A stretch of 64,000 nt of DNA. It comes from Pseudomonas urmiensis (lineage in GTDB: Bacteria; Pseudomonadota; Gammaproteobacteria; Pseudomonadales; Pseudomonadaceae). Numbering within the stretch: position 1 is the stretch's first letter; every line of letters starts with the position of its first letter. The translations under genes were made by a program, and so were the position numbers. Below, one piece after another: positions 26,161 to 35,420 of this stretch. A model generated the notes under the pieces. It was not told the DNA's origin and did not search any database. It saw only the letters and a list, made by a program, of their open reading frames with translations. The stretch lies in contig NZ_JABWRE020000001.1 of the NCBI RefSeq assembly GCF_014268815.2, forward strand, positions 3,167,001 to 3,231,000. The letters run 5' to 3'.

Positions 26161-28536
26161 TCAATGAGCGAAGATCGAGCCGCCCTCCTTGCCCGCCAAC
26201 TTCTGCGGTTTGATCAAGAACCGCGCCAGCGCCGGCAGCAGCCACAGCGCACCAAACATGTTCCACAGCAGCATGAAGGTCAGCATCAAGCCCATGTCGG
26301 CCTGGAACTTGATCGCCGAGAAGATCCAGGTGCACACGCCAATCGCCAGGCACAAACCGGTGAACAGCACCGCTTTACCGGTCGAGCGCAGGGTCTGGTA
26401 ATAGGCTTCCTGCAACGGCAACCCAGCCCGCAGGAAGCTCTCCAGGCGGCTGTAGATGTAGATGCCGTAGTCCACGCCAATCCCCACCCCCAACGCCACT
26501 ACCGGCAGGGTAGCGACCTTCACGCCAATGCCCATGAAGGCCATCAGCGCATTGCCCAGCACCGAGGTCAGTACCAGCGGCAGAACGATACACAAGGTCG
26601 CGGCAAACGAGCGGAAGGTGATCATGCACATCACCGCCACGCACAGGTAGACCAGGATCAGGATGGTCAACTCGGCCGACTTGATCACCTCGTTGGTGGC
26701 CGCCTCGATACCTGCGTTACCCGCCGCCAGAAGGAACTGCAGGCCTTCTTTGTTATGGCTGTCGGCAAACGTCTTGGCCACCGCCGTCACCCGCTCCAGG
26801 GTCTCGGCCTTGTGGTCGTTGAGGAACACCAGCACCGGTGCCAGCGAGCAGTCGGCGTTGTACAGGCCATCGGCCCGGGCGATCGAGCTGTTGAGCACAT
26901 CCGGGTTACGCGACAAGGTCTCCCATTTCAGGTTGCCCTCGTTCATGCCCTTGATCATCTGCTTGGACACCGTCACCAGGGAGATCGCCGACTGCACCCC
27001 CGGGGTGTTCTGCATGGTCCACATCAGCTCGTCGATCGGCGCCAGGGTCGAGTGGATCGAGCAGCTTTCCGACGGGGTCTTGACCATGATCACCAGGACA
27101 TCGGAACTGGTCGAGTAGTTGCTGATGATGAAGTGGTTATCCTGGTTGTAGCGCGAGTCCGGGCGCAGCTCAGGCGCGCCTTGGTCCAGGTCGCCGATCT
27201 TCAGGTTCTGGCTGTACCACAGACCACCGGCGAAGGCGACCAAGGCCAGGGCGATGGAGATCGGCGCGACCTTGGCGCTGGCGAAATTGGCCAGCAGGCG
27301 CCAGAACGGATGCTCGCGGGTCGCATCCTTCTTGCTGCGCTCGATCGCCTTCTTGCTGATGCCCACATAGGAGATGGCGACCGGCAGCAGGATCAGGTTG
27401 GTGAAGACGATGACCGCCACGCCAATCGAAGCGCCGATGGCCAGCTCGCGAATCACGCCGATGTCGATGATCAACAGCGTGATGAAGCCCACGGCGTCGG
27501 CGAGGATGGCGATCATCCCCGGCAGGAACAGCTGGCGGAAGGTGCGCCGGGCAGCTGTCAGGGCATTGTCGGCGCCACTCGATTGCAGGGCGATGCCGTT
27601 GATCTTCTGCACCCCGTGGGAAATGCCGATAGCGAAGATCAGGAATGGCACCAGCATCGAGTACGGGTCAAGACCAAAGCCCACCGCATGCATCAGCCCA
27701 AGCTGCCAGACCACCGCCACCAAGGTGGTGATGAGCACGGCGATGGTGCTGCGGATGCACCAGGTGAACCAGTACAACAGGATCCAGGTAATCACCAGCG
27801 CCACGCCAAAGAACAGCGCCACCATCACCAGGCCATCGATCAGGTCGCCGACCTTCTTGGCGAAGCCGACGATGTGAATCTTCACATTGGGGTTCTGCGC
27901 CTGGAACTTGTCACGGATCTTCTCTTCCAGCTGATGGGAGAACTGCTGGTAGTCGAGCTTGATCTGCTTACCCTGATCCTGCGGGTCGGGGTAGCTCTCC
28001 AAGAGCGGTACATCGACGATGCTCGACTTGAAGTTGTTGGCCACCAGGCGCCCGACCTGGCCAGACTTGAGCACGTTGTCGCGCAACTGGTCGAGGCTGT
28101 CGGCCGAGCCGTTGTAGGTATTGGGGATCACCTCGCCGCCGGCAAAGCCTTCCTCGGTGACCTCGGTCCAGCGCACGCTGGGGCTCCACAGCGACTTGAG
28201 CCCGGCCCGATCGACGCCGGGGATGTAGAACACCTCGTCATGGATCTGACGCAGGGTCTCCATGTAGTCCTTGTCGAAGATATCGCCATTGACCGCTTCG
28301 ACCGAGATGCGCACGGTGTTGCCGAGGTTGGCCAGGTCGTTGCGGTGCTCGAGCATCTGTTCGATGAACGGGTGCTCGAGCGGGATCATCTTCTCGAAGC
28401 TGGTCGATGGCCGGATCTGCGTGGCCTGCCAGAACAGGAAGATGCTCACCAACAGGCACAGGCCGATCACTACCGGGCGGTTGTTGAAGATCAGCCGTTC
28501 GAGCAGCGTGGCCTTGTCCTGATGGTGCTGGTGCAT
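26161..28536 (-). CDS. RND-superfamily (MMPL-type) transporter
   Basis: An inner-membrane protein of about 791 residues with two repeats, each a helix, a large periplasmic loop and five helices. The sterol-sensing-like cores are MVALFFGVALVITWILLYW and LPVVALGVGIGVDYGIYIYS; the latter carries the proton-relay GxxxDYG motif. MMPL/RND proteins of this class move lipids or hydrophobic compounds. An AGGAG nine bases before the ATG at 28536 favours that start; the ATG at 28560 overlaps the YCF48 stop as ATGA and is also possible. There is no adaptor or outer-membrane factor gene here. Confidence 0.88.
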   Translation of the reverse strand: MHQHHQDKATLLERLIFNNRPVVIGLCLLVSIFLFWQATQIRPSTSFEKMIPLEHPFIEQMLEHRNDLANLGNTVRISVEAVNGDIFDKDYMETLRQIHDEVFYIPGVDRAGLKSLWSPSVRWTEVTEEGFAGGEVIPNTYNGSADSLDQLRDNVLKSGQVGRLVANNFKSSIVDVPLLESYPDPQDQGKQIKLDYQQFSHQLEEKIRDKFQAQNPNVKIHIVGFAKKVGDLIDGLVMVALFFGVALVITWILLYWFTWCIRSTIAVLITTLVAVVWQLGLMHAVGFGLDPYSMLVPFLIFAIGISHGVQKINGIALQSSGADNALTAARRTFRQLFLPGMIAILADAVGFITLLIIDIGVIRELAIGASIGVAVIVFTNLILLPVAISYVGISKKAIERSKKDATREHPFWRLLANFASAKVAPISIALALVAFAGGLWYSQNLKIGDLDQGAPELRPDSRYNQDNHFIISNYSTSSDVLVIMVKTPSESCSIHSTLAPIDELMWTMQNTPGVQSAISLVTVSKQMIKGMNEGNLKWETLSRNPDVLNSSIARADGLYNADCSLAPVLVFLNDHKAETLERVTAVAKTFADSHNKEGLQFLLAAGNAGIEAATNEVIKSAELTILILVYLCVAVMCMITFRSFAATLCIVLPLVLTSVLGNALMAFMGIGVKVATLPVVALGVGIGVDYGIYIYSRLESFLRAGLPLQEAYYQTLRSTGKAVLFTGLCLAIGVCTWIFSAIKFQADMGLMLTFMLLWNMFGALWLLPALARFLIKPQKLAGKEGGSIFAH

Positions 28537-28556
28537 GTCAAAGCTCTCCTGGCGAG

Positions 28557-29585
28557 TCATGGCCGCACCTCTTCGGCACCTTCGCCGTTGGCCAGGTACA
28601 GCCCGCCTTGGCCGACCAGCAACAGGCCGCCATCGGCCAGGCCACTGACCCCAGCCAGGGCAATCCGATCAGCGCGGTTGTAGACCGTGAAACTCTGGCC
28701 GTCGTCATGGCTGCGCAGCACGCTGCCGCCATTGCCGACCAGCACCAGGCTGCCGTCATCGAGAAGCGTAGCGCTTGCCAGGCCGAATTCGAGCGGGCCA
28801 CGCGCGGCCTTGAGATCGATCTGTTGCCAGCTGTCACCAAAATCAGTCGAGCGGTACAGGTTGCCGCGCAAACCATAGGCCAACAGGGTCTGCGCCTGGG
28901 CGGTGCCGATCACGCCGAACAGCGAGCCCTCGTAGGGGCCTTGCACGGTGGTCCAGCTCTGGCCGTTATCGCTGGAGCGGAACATGCTGCCCTGCTCACC
29001 GACGATGAACAGGCCGGCGTCCTTGATTGCGGCAATGCCATTGAGGTGCAGCTGATCAGGGTTGTCCAGGCGCTCGGCGACGTCCTGCCAATGCTGGCCG
29101 CCATCGGTGGTTTCCAGCAGCGCACCATAAGCGCCCACGGCAAAGCCATGCTGGGCGTCGAGGAATTTGACGTCGAGCAACGGCGCTTCGCGGGAAAGGT
29201 CTTCGAACTGCTTGCTCCAGGTGGCGCCGCCATCGGTGCTGGCAAGGATCTGCGCGTCGTGGCCGACCGCCCAGCCGCGCTTGTCGTCGAGGAAGAACAC
29301 TGCGGTGAGCAGTTGCCGGGTGGGCACCCGGGCCTGGGTCCAGGTCTTGCCCTGGTCGTCGGAGAACAGGATATGGCCGCGATCACCGACCACCACCAGA
29401 CGCTTGCCGGCATGGGCAGCGTCGATCAGCAGGCTATCGCTGGCCTTGGCAGATTCGGTCGAATACTCGTCGGCAGCAGCAGCTTCAACGCTGCCTGTCC
29501 ACATCCCCAGTGCCAGCACCAGCATCGCGCCGGTCGCCAGCGGCCAGGCACCACGCCTGGCTTGCGCCATTCCCCGCTCCCTCAT
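28557..29585 (-). CDS. Exported YCF48/BNR-repeat beta-propeller protein
   Basis: A 342-residue protein with an N-terminal signal (WPLATGAMLVLALGMWTGSV, then EAAA) and repeated Asp-box motifs such as LFSDDQGKTW, ASTDGGATW, ETTDGGQHW, RSSDNGQSW, RSTDFGDSW and RSHDDGQSF. These place it in the family of photosystem assembly factor YCF48. It precedes and is coupled to the RND transporter. In pseudomonads I know the pair as recurrent, often with DUF1302/DUF1329 proteins, which are absent here. A role as periplasmic partner of the exporter is inferred. Confidence 0.88.
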   Translation of the reverse strand: MRERGMAQARRGAWPLATGAMLVLALGMWTGSVEAAAADEYSTESAKASDSLLIDAAHAGKRLVVVGDRGHILFSDDQGKTWTQARVPTRQLLTAVFFLDDKRGWAVGHDAQILASTDGGATWSKQFEDLSREAPLLDVKFLDAQHGFAVGAYGALLETTDGGQHWQDVAERLDNPDQLHLNGIAAIKDAGLFIVGEQGSMFRSSDNGQSWTTVQGPYEGSLFGVIGTAQAQTLLAYGLRGNLYRSTDFGDSWQQIDLKAARGPLEFGLASATLLDDGSLVLVGNGGSVLRSHDDGQSFTVYNRADRIALAGVSGLADGGLLLVGQGGLYLANGEGAEEVRP

Positions 29586-29741
29586 GACCGTCCCCTGTTG
29601 TGTTCTTGTAAGTGGGTCAATTCATTGCAGGCACTGCGAAAACCCTGTGCCAGAGCCCTGCAATAGCTTTGGGCCATCCTATCGGGGATTTCTTGAGGAA
29701 CACAACGAGTAGGACGTTATGTTTTGTTAAGCAGCCAAAAG

Positions 29742-29793
29742 CATCGCGGGGCAAGCCCGCTCCCACGCGTGGGAGCGGGCTTGCCCCGCGATG
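29742..29793. repeat. Spacerless 52-base perfect REP palindrome
   Basis: Two 26-base REP units abut head to head with no spacer (centre CCCACG|CGTGGG at 29767/29768), making a perfect palindrome. It lies 14 bases past the pepN stop and may terminate or stabilise that operon's mRNA. Confidence 0.92.
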
Positions 29794-29807
29794 GGTTCAA
29801 CCCGGTT

Positions 29808-32465
29808 TCAGGCCAGGCTCTTGCTCACCACCTCATACACATCACTGGACAGCGCTCCAGACGCCAGAATCCGCTCAAGCTCTGCCTTCATCAACGCCTG
29901 ACGCGCAGCGTCATACTTGCGCCAGCGCGTCAGCGGCGCCAGCTGGCGCGAGGCAATCTGCGGGTTCAGCGCATTGAGCTCGATCACCAGGTCCGCCAGG
30001 AAGCGATAGCCAGAACCATCGGCCGCATGGAAGTTGACCAGGTTCTGCCCAGCAAAGGCGCCAATCAAGGCTCGCACCTTGTTCGGGTTCTTCAGGGTGA
30101 ACGCCGGGTGCTGCATCAACGCCTTGACCCGCGCCAGGCCACCGGGCAGCGCGCTGGCCGCCTGGACGCTGAACCACTGGTCCATGACCAGCGGGTTGTC
30201 CTTGAAGTGCTCGGCGAAGGCCTCAAGCGCCTTGGCGCGCTCGGCTGCGAACGGCGAGTTGACCAGCACCGCCAACGCGGTCAGGCGCTCGGTCATGTTG
30301 TCACACTGCTCGAACTGCTCCAGGGTCGCCTCCAGCACCTGCGGCTTGGCGCTGAGCATCAGGTACGACAGCGCGATGTTCTGCAGGCTGCGACGGGCGA
30401 AGTGCTCGGCCGCAGCGACATAGGCAGTCTTGCGCGACACGTCGCGATTGGCCTGATAACGCGTCCACAAGGCATCGAACAGCTGATCGGCGATCTGCTT
30501 GCGGGCGAACTCACGGGCGGCGTGGATCGCGTCGACGTCCGCCACCTGGCTGATCTCGGTCAGGTAAGCCTCACCTGGCAGCGAGAGCATTTCGGCGACC
30601 ATCGCCGGATCCAGCGACTCATTGCCCAGCACCGTGCCCAGCGCGGTAATCAGACGTGGGTCGAGGGTGAGCGCTTCGCCACGCTGGTGCTGGCCGATCA
30701 GTTCCTGCAACACCTGCACCGACAACTGCTGGCCGGCCTCCCAGCGGTTGAAGCCGTCGCTGTCGTGCTGCATGAGGAACATCAGCTGATCGCGATCGTA
30801 GGGGAAGCTCAGCTTGACCGGCGCGCTGAAGCCACGCAGCAGCGAGGGCAACGGCTTGGCGGCAACGTCTTGGAAGGTGAAGGTCTGCTCGGCCTCGGTC
30901 AACGACAGCACGCGGCTGGTCCCCTGGGCAGCGGCTTCGCCTTGCAGACGCAGCGGCAGATCATTGCCCTGGGCATCCAGCAGGCCCAGGGCCACGGGGA
31001 TCACGAACGGCAGTTTTTCTGCCTTGTCCGGGGTCTGCGGGCAGCTTTGGCGGAAGGTCAGGCTGTAGCACTGAGCAGCGGCGTCATAGGCCTCGCTGAC
31101 CTCCAGGCGCGGCGTGCCGGCCTGGCTGTACCAGCGCTTGAACTGGGTCAGGTCGACGCCATTGGCGTCTTCCATGGCCTTGATGAAGTCATCGCAGGTC
31201 ACTGCCTGGCCATCGTGGCGCTCGAAGTACAAGTCGCTGCCTTTGCGAAAGCCCTCGGCGCCGAGCAAGGTGCGGACCATGCCGACCACTTCAGCGCCCT
31301 TCTCGTACACCGTGAGGGTGTAGAAGTTGGAGATTTCGATGAAGCTGTCCGGGCGCACAGGATGAGCCATGGGCCCGGCGTCTTCGGCGAACTGGTGAGT
31401 GCGCAGGTAGGCGACGTCCTCGATGCGCTTGACCGTGCGCGAGTTCATGTCGGCGCTGAACTCGGCGTCGCGAAACACCGTGAAGCCTTCCTTGAGCGAC
31501 AGCTGGAACCAGTCGCGGCAGGTCACGCGGTTGCCGGTCCAGTTGTGGAAGTACTCGTGCGCCACGACCCCTTCGACGCGCTGGTGGGCAGCGTCGGTGG
31601 CGGTTTCGGCACGGGCCAGCACACAGCTGGAGTTGAAGATGTTCAGGCCCTTGTTTTCCATGGCGCCCATGTTGAAGTCGTTGACCGCAACGATCATGAA
31701 GATGTCCAGGTCGTATTCACGGCCATAGACTTGTTCATCCCAGCGCATGGACTTCTTCAAGCTGGTCATGGCGTGTTCGCACTTGTCGAGGTTCTCTTCC
31801 TCGACATAGATGCGCAAGGTCACCTCACGGCCGGACTGACGGGTGAAGCTGTTCTCCACGCACCACAAGTCGCCAGCGACCAGGGCGAACAGGTAGGCCG
31901 GTTTCTTGAACGGGTCTTCCCAGGTCGCCCAATGCCGGCCGTCCTCACTCGGTCCGCTGCCGACCGGGTTACCGTTGGACAGCAACACCGGATAGCGATG
32001 CTGCTCGGCAATCACCGTGGTGGTGAACGTGCTCATCACATCCGGGCGGTCGAGGTAATAGGTGATCTTGCGAAAGCCCTCGGCCTCGCACTGGGTGCAG
32101 TACATCTTGCCCGACTTGTACAAGCCTTCCAGCGCAGTGTTGCTTTCCGGGTGGATCTTCACCGTGGTGTCGAGGGTGAAGCTATCGGCCTTGGGCTGCA
32201 GGGTCAGGCTGTCGTCGTCGAGCTGGTAGTCGGCGGCGGACAGCGGCTGGTCATCCAGCTGCACGCTGAGCAGCTGCAACTGCTGGCCGTCGAGCACCAG
32301 CGGCGGCAGCCCGGCGCCACGCGCGGGGTTGCGGCGCATCACCAGTTGCGCATGGACCAGGCTGTGGTCCTCGAACAGCTCGAAGGTCAGGTGCGTCTCG
32401 TCGATCAGGTACTCGGGCGCCTGGTAGTCCTTGAGGTAGATCACTTGCGGTTGTTCGGTGCGCAT
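29808..32465 (-). CDS. pepN: Aminopeptidase N (M1 metallopeptidase)
   Basis: A cytoplasmic zinc aminopeptidase that trims N-terminal residues from peptides. The 885-residue protein has the exopeptidase motif GAMEN at residues 267-271 and the zinc site HEYFH at 303-307, with the third ligand Glu326 in SLKEG, plus an alpha-solenoid C-terminal domain. The length is standard. AGGA lies seven bases before the ATG. It is the last gene of a leftward run beginning at nadK; DUF2797 ends 13 bases upstream. A REP palindrome follows. Confidence 0.97.
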   Translation of the reverse strand: MRTEQPQVIYLKDYQAPEYLIDETHLTFELFEDHSLVHAQLVMRRNPARGAGLPPLVLDGQQLQLLSVQLDDQPLSAADYQLDDDSLTLQPKADSFTLDTTVKIHPESNTALEGLYKSGKMYCTQCEAEGFRKITYYLDRPDVMSTFTTTVIAEQHRYPVLLSNGNPVGSGPSEDGRHWATWEDPFKKPAYLFALVAGDLWCVENSFTRQSGREVTLRIYVEEENLDKCEHAMTSLKKSMRWDEQVYGREYDLDIFMIVAVNDFNMGAMENKGLNIFNSSCVLARAETATDAAHQRVEGVVAHEYFHNWTGNRVTCRDWFQLSLKEGFTVFRDAEFSADMNSRTVKRIEDVAYLRTHQFAEDAGPMAHPVRPDSFIEISNFYTLTVYEKGAEVVGMVRTLLGAEGFRKGSDLYFERHDGQAVTCDDFIKAMEDANGVDLTQFKRWYSQAGTPRLEVSEAYDAAAQCYSLTFRQSCPQTPDKAEKLPFVIPVALGLLDAQGNDLPLRLQGEAAAQGTSRVLSLTEAEQTFTFQDVAAKPLPSLLRGFSAPVKLSFPYDRDQLMFLMQHDSDGFNRWEAGQQLSVQVLQELIGQHQRGEALTLDPRLITALGTVLGNESLDPAMVAEMLSLPGEAYLTEISQVADVDAIHAAREFARKQIADQLFDALWTRYQANRDVSRKTAYVAAAEHFARRSLQNIALSYLMLSAKPQVLEATLEQFEQCDNMTERLTALAVLVNSPFAAERAKALEAFAEHFKDNPLVMDQWFSVQAASALPGGLARVKALMQHPAFTLKNPNKVRALIGAFAGQNLVNFHAADGSGYRFLADLVIELNALNPQIASRQLAPLTRWRKYDAARQALMKAELERILASGALSSDVYEVVSKSLA

Positions 32466-32478
32466 GTGGCTGTCCTTT

Positions 32479-33309
32479 TTACTGATGCACGGCCAGCTGG
32501 TAGGCCGTGTATTTGCGAATATTGATCACGCCGGTGTCGAAAATCAGGTACTGACCCTTGATCCCGAGCAGGGTGCCTTCGGCGATCGGGTCCTTGTCGA
32601 GGTTGAAGCTGACGATCTTTTTCGGATAAGCCTCGACCGGATAACGCATCTCTACCACCTCTGCTTGCGGCAGCGGCTGGATCGCTTGCAGGCCAAAGCG
32701 CTCCTGCAAGGTGCGGATGCCATCGGCGCAGGCATCGAAGATCTGTTCGCGGATGGCAGGCAGGTCCAGCACCTGGGCATCGCCCTTGAGCAGGGTGCGC
32801 CAGTTGGTGCGGTCGGGCACCTGGCTGCGCAGCACATCTTCGACCAGGCCGGATTGCTGGCGGGTGGCCACGCGCATGATCGGCAGGGCCTGGCTGGCGC
32901 CCTGGTCGAGCCAGCGGGTCGGCAGTTGGGTGGCGCGGGTGATGCCGACCTTGATCCCCGACGAGTTGGCCAGGTAGACCACATGGTCGGTCATGCAGAA
33001 CTGCTCGCCCCAGGACGGCTCGCGGCAGGTGCCGGCGTCGTAGTGGCAGCGTTCAGGCGCCATGATGCACATGTCGCACTGGGCCAGCTTGGTCATGCAT
33101 GGGTAGCAGTAGCCCTGGCTGAAGCTGGTCTTGGTGCGCTTGCCGCAATGGCTGCAGTGGATGGCACCGAGGTATTCCAGGCGCAGCGACTTGCCGATCA
33201 GCGGATTGACTGGCACGTGCTGTTCGCCCAGGCGAAAGCTGTACTGCACGACCGGTGCTTCAAGACGCACCGCCATCTTGCTCAAAGAGCCACGAGCGAG
33301 TTCGATCAA
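32479..33309 (-). CDS. DUF2797 cysteine-rich protein
   Basis: A 276-residue cytoplasmic protein. Nine cysteines cluster at residues 52-105 (CSHC, CYPC, CDMC, then C88, C95 and C105) and should bind zinc. Directly after comes HVVYLANSSGIKVGITR with a downstream TRW arginine, which resembles the GIY-YIG nuclease core. The function is unknown. The open frame begins with a TTG overlapping the preceding stop (TTGA); the first ATG is 11 codons later at 33276. I keep the TTG because MIELARGSLSKMAVRL looks conserved, but this is not certain. Confidence 0.85.
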   Translation of the reverse strand: MIELARGSLSKMAVRLEAPVVQYSFRLGEQHVPVNPLIGKSLRLEYLGAIHCSHCGKRTKTSFSQGYCYPCMTKLAQCDMCIMAPERCHYDAGTCREPSWGEQFCMTDHVVYLANSSGIKVGITRATQLPTRWLDQGASQALPIMRVATRQQSGLVEDVLRSQVPDRTNWRTLLKGDAQVLDLPAIREQIFDACADGIRTLQERFGLQAIQPLPQAEVVEMRYPVEAYPKKIVSFNLDKDPIAEGTLLGIKGQYLIFDTGVINIRKYTAYQLAVHQ

Positions 33310-33566
33310 TGTACCGAGTCCGACTTGAACAGAATGTTAGCGATCGGTGCGGATTTCGATGCGCACTCCTGCGGGCCCATGTAACCGGTGCGCTGTTCTT
33401 CGGGCAGGTTTTGCATCTCCCAGGCGATCACCGCCTGCAGCGACAGCTCTTTCTGCTCGACGGTGAGCTTGCGCCCGTCAGCCCATTTACCCAGTTCCAC
33501 CGCCGTTTTCAGGCTCTGGTAGATTTCCGGGGTGATGTTTTCGATCATTTGCGCGAAGGTGGACAT
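33306..33566 (-). CDS. DUF1315 (YeaC-like) protein
   Basis: An 86-residue soluble protein (MSTFAQMIENITPEIYQSL to the conserved QAVIAWEMQNLPEEQRTGYM) of the YeaC family, function unknown. The start at 33566 has an excellent AGGAG six bases upstream; the frame extends 30 codons further but without family similarity. It sits 13 bases after the rhomboid gene and overlaps the DUF2797 start by four bases. Confidence 0.88.
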   Translation of the reverse strand: MSTFAQMIENITPEIYQSLKTAVELGKWADGRKLTVEQKELSLQAVIAWEMQNLPEEQRTGYMGPQECASKSAPIANILFKSDSVH

Positions 33567-33579
33567 AGGGTCTCCTGAA

Positions 33580-34452
33580 TCAAGCCGACAGTTTACGCCG
33601 GGCAAGGCCACCGCCCAAGAGGCCAGCGAGGCATCCGATGAGCAGGCCGCCGACATGCGCGGCGTTGGCGATCTGGCCGAAGCCGAGTTGGCTGATGACG
33701 CCCGACAGGCACACCACCAGCCAGATGAGCATCATCACCAGCACGCCCTTGGGCAGGCTGTAATGAGGGTTGGGCGCCAGCCACTGATAGAGCCAGACAT
33801 AGCCGAGCAGCCCATACAACACGCCAGACAAGCCACCAAACAGGCTCGGCCCGCCCACGTAGTGCTGGGCCAGGTTGGATACCAGGCTGAACAACAGGGT
33901 CAGGCTCAATAACACCCATGGCCCCTGGCGCAGTTCGATGCGCTTGCCCAGCTCCCAGTACCACAGGCCGTTCATCGCCAGGTGCAGCACGCCGAAGTGC
34001 AGCAGCATCGGCGACACCAGCCGCCACCATTGGCCTTCGGCCAGGCCCTGGGCCAGAGAGGTGAAGTACAGGTATTCACCCTGCACGCGAAAATCGAGGA
34101 AGGTGAACCAGCCGATAGTCGACAGGTTGTCGCCAAGGCCGGTGAGCCCGGCGACCACCACGCACAGCAGCAGGACCCCGGCCGTGACCTTGCAGGCCCG
34201 GGCCTGTTCGGCCAGTGACGGGCGCTGCGGCAGATTGGCCTGGGCCTCGGCCGGCAGTTCGATCTGGTCATTGCCTTCGGGGTAGCGCTGGTACAGCTGG
34301 CGCACATCTTCAGCAAGGTTCGGCGGTGCCCACAGCACTTGCTCCTGGCCCTCCTCGACCACCCGATGGGGCACCTGCAGACGGCGCAGCAGGCTGACGA
34401 AACCACTGAGGTCGACCGCCAACGGCAAGCGCAGCACTTCGATCACGTTCAT
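33580..34452 (-). CDS. Rhomboid-family intramembrane serine protease (GlpG-like)
   Basis: A 290-residue protein with an N-terminal cytoplasmic domain and six helices. The catalytic dyad is visible: Ser209 in GLSGVLYG and His266 in IANAAHVGGL. The conserved WWRLVSPMLLHFGVLHLAMN, with its HxxxN oxyanion residues, lies before it. Rhomboids cleave transmembrane helices of membrane proteins, for example orphan subunits. Its ATG overlaps the phosphoesterase stop by four bases. Confidence 0.93.
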   Translation of the reverse strand: MNVIEVLRLPLAVDLSGFVSLLRRLQVPHRVVEEGQEQVLWAPPNLAEDVRQLYQRYPEGNDQIELPAEAQANLPQRPSLAEQARACKVTAGVLLLCVVVAGLTGLGDNLSTIGWFTFLDFRVQGEYLYFTSLAQGLAEGQWWRLVSPMLLHFGVLHLAMNGLWYWELGKRIELRQGPWVLLSLTLLFSLVSNLAQHYVGGPSLFGGLSGVLYGLLGYVWLYQWLAPNPHYSLPKGVLVMMLIWLVVCLSGVISQLGFGQIANAAHVGGLLIGCLAGLLGGGLARRKLSA

Positions 34453-35420
34453 TGATTGGCCTGTGGGCGGTCGACATCGACCCAGACGAACTTGTGGGGG
34501 TCGATGCGGGTTTCATCATCCAACCGGTATGCCACCAGCTTGCCGTAGAGCACGGCGCTGTAGTCCAGACAGGCCAGGTTGGGGCGGATCGGCGCGGGCC
34601 GGCCGCTGCGCCAGTAATGGCCGACGAACAGCAACGGCTCGTCTTCGTCGTAGCGCAGCAGGGCATTTTTCTGGGTGTGACTGAGCGGCGTACTGGCCAC
34701 AGCGTCAGGCAAGGCATCGGGCTGGAAGACGATATCGCCGTAGGTTTGCGGGTCTTCTTCCCAGAACTTGGTACGGAAAAAGGCCCGGGTCAGGCCGTCG
34801 CCGCCGGTCAGGGTCAAGCCGTCCGGCAGGCGCATGTCGGTACCACGCAACAGGCGGTTGCACACGGTCGAGGCGAAGCTGCCGGACACTGCCGAGGCCT
34901 GGACGAAATGCTCGTCGATGCAACCTCGGGGGTACTGCTGACGCAGGGGCTCGATCAGACGTGGGTCCCAGCAGGCGTGCACCAGGCGGAACCGACCCGC
35001 GTCGACGAACAGCGGCAGCTCATAGAACCAGGCGAGAAAATCGTGCCAATCGGCCGGATGCTGGGCGAACTGGGTCAGGGTTTCATCGATCAGCCGCGCA
35101 TGACGCGGGGTATGCTCGCGCACGAACGTCTTGCCACTGCCCGGCAGCGCCGGGGTGACCCAGGCCAGGGCGTTGTATTCATGGTTGCCCATGATGCAGA
35201 ACGCCTGGCCGGCCTCGACCATGTCGTGGACGATATGCAGCGCCTCACGGATGCGCGGGCCGCGGTCGACGATGTCGCCGAGGAACAGCGCCTGGCGCCT
35301 TGGATGCCGCCAGACACCCGCCACGCGCTTGTAGCCGAGGGTGTCGAGCAGGCGTTCGAGGGTCTGTGCACAGCCATGCACGTCGCCGATGATGTCGAAA
35401 CTTCGCGCCGGATCGAGCAT
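34449..35420 (-). CDS. Metallophosphoesterase (PPP-like phosphatase)
   Basis: A 323-residue cytoplasmic enzyme with all calcineurin-like metal motifs in order: FDIIGDVHGC (D13, H15), LGDIVDRGP, MGNHEYNALAW and LVHACWDPR, then FVGHYW. It resembles serine/threonine phosphatases and diadenosine tetraphosphatases of the PPP group, but the substrate cannot be fixed. Its start overlaps the nadK stop by one base (TGATG) and its end overlaps the rhomboid gene, so it is tightly coupled to both. Confidence 0.9.
   Translation of the reverse strand: MLDPARSFDIIGDVHGCAQTLERLLDTLGYKRVAGVWRHPRRQALFLGDIVDRGPRIREALHIVHDMVEAGQAFCIMGNHEYNALAWVTPALPGSGKTFVREHTPRHARLIDETLTQFAQHPADWHDFLAWFYELPLFVDAGRFRLVHACWDPRLIEPLRQQYPRGCIDEHFVQASAVSGSFASTVCNRLLRGTDMRLPDGLTLTGGDGLTRAFFRTKFWEEDPQTYGDIVFQPDALPDAVASTPLSHTQKNALLRYDEDEPLLFVGHYWRSGRPAPIRPNLACLDYSAVLYGKLVAYRLDDETRIDPHKFVWVDVDRPQANQ

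Noticed and set aside
25900..28683. 927-codon open frame antisense to the RND exporter
   Set aside because: Low-complexity Q/H/R-rich translation that mirrors the exporter's codons; no motif and no ribosome-binding site.
29724..32525. 933-codon open frame antisense to pepN
   Set aside because: Same composition effect; pepN on the minus strand has complete catalytic motifs.
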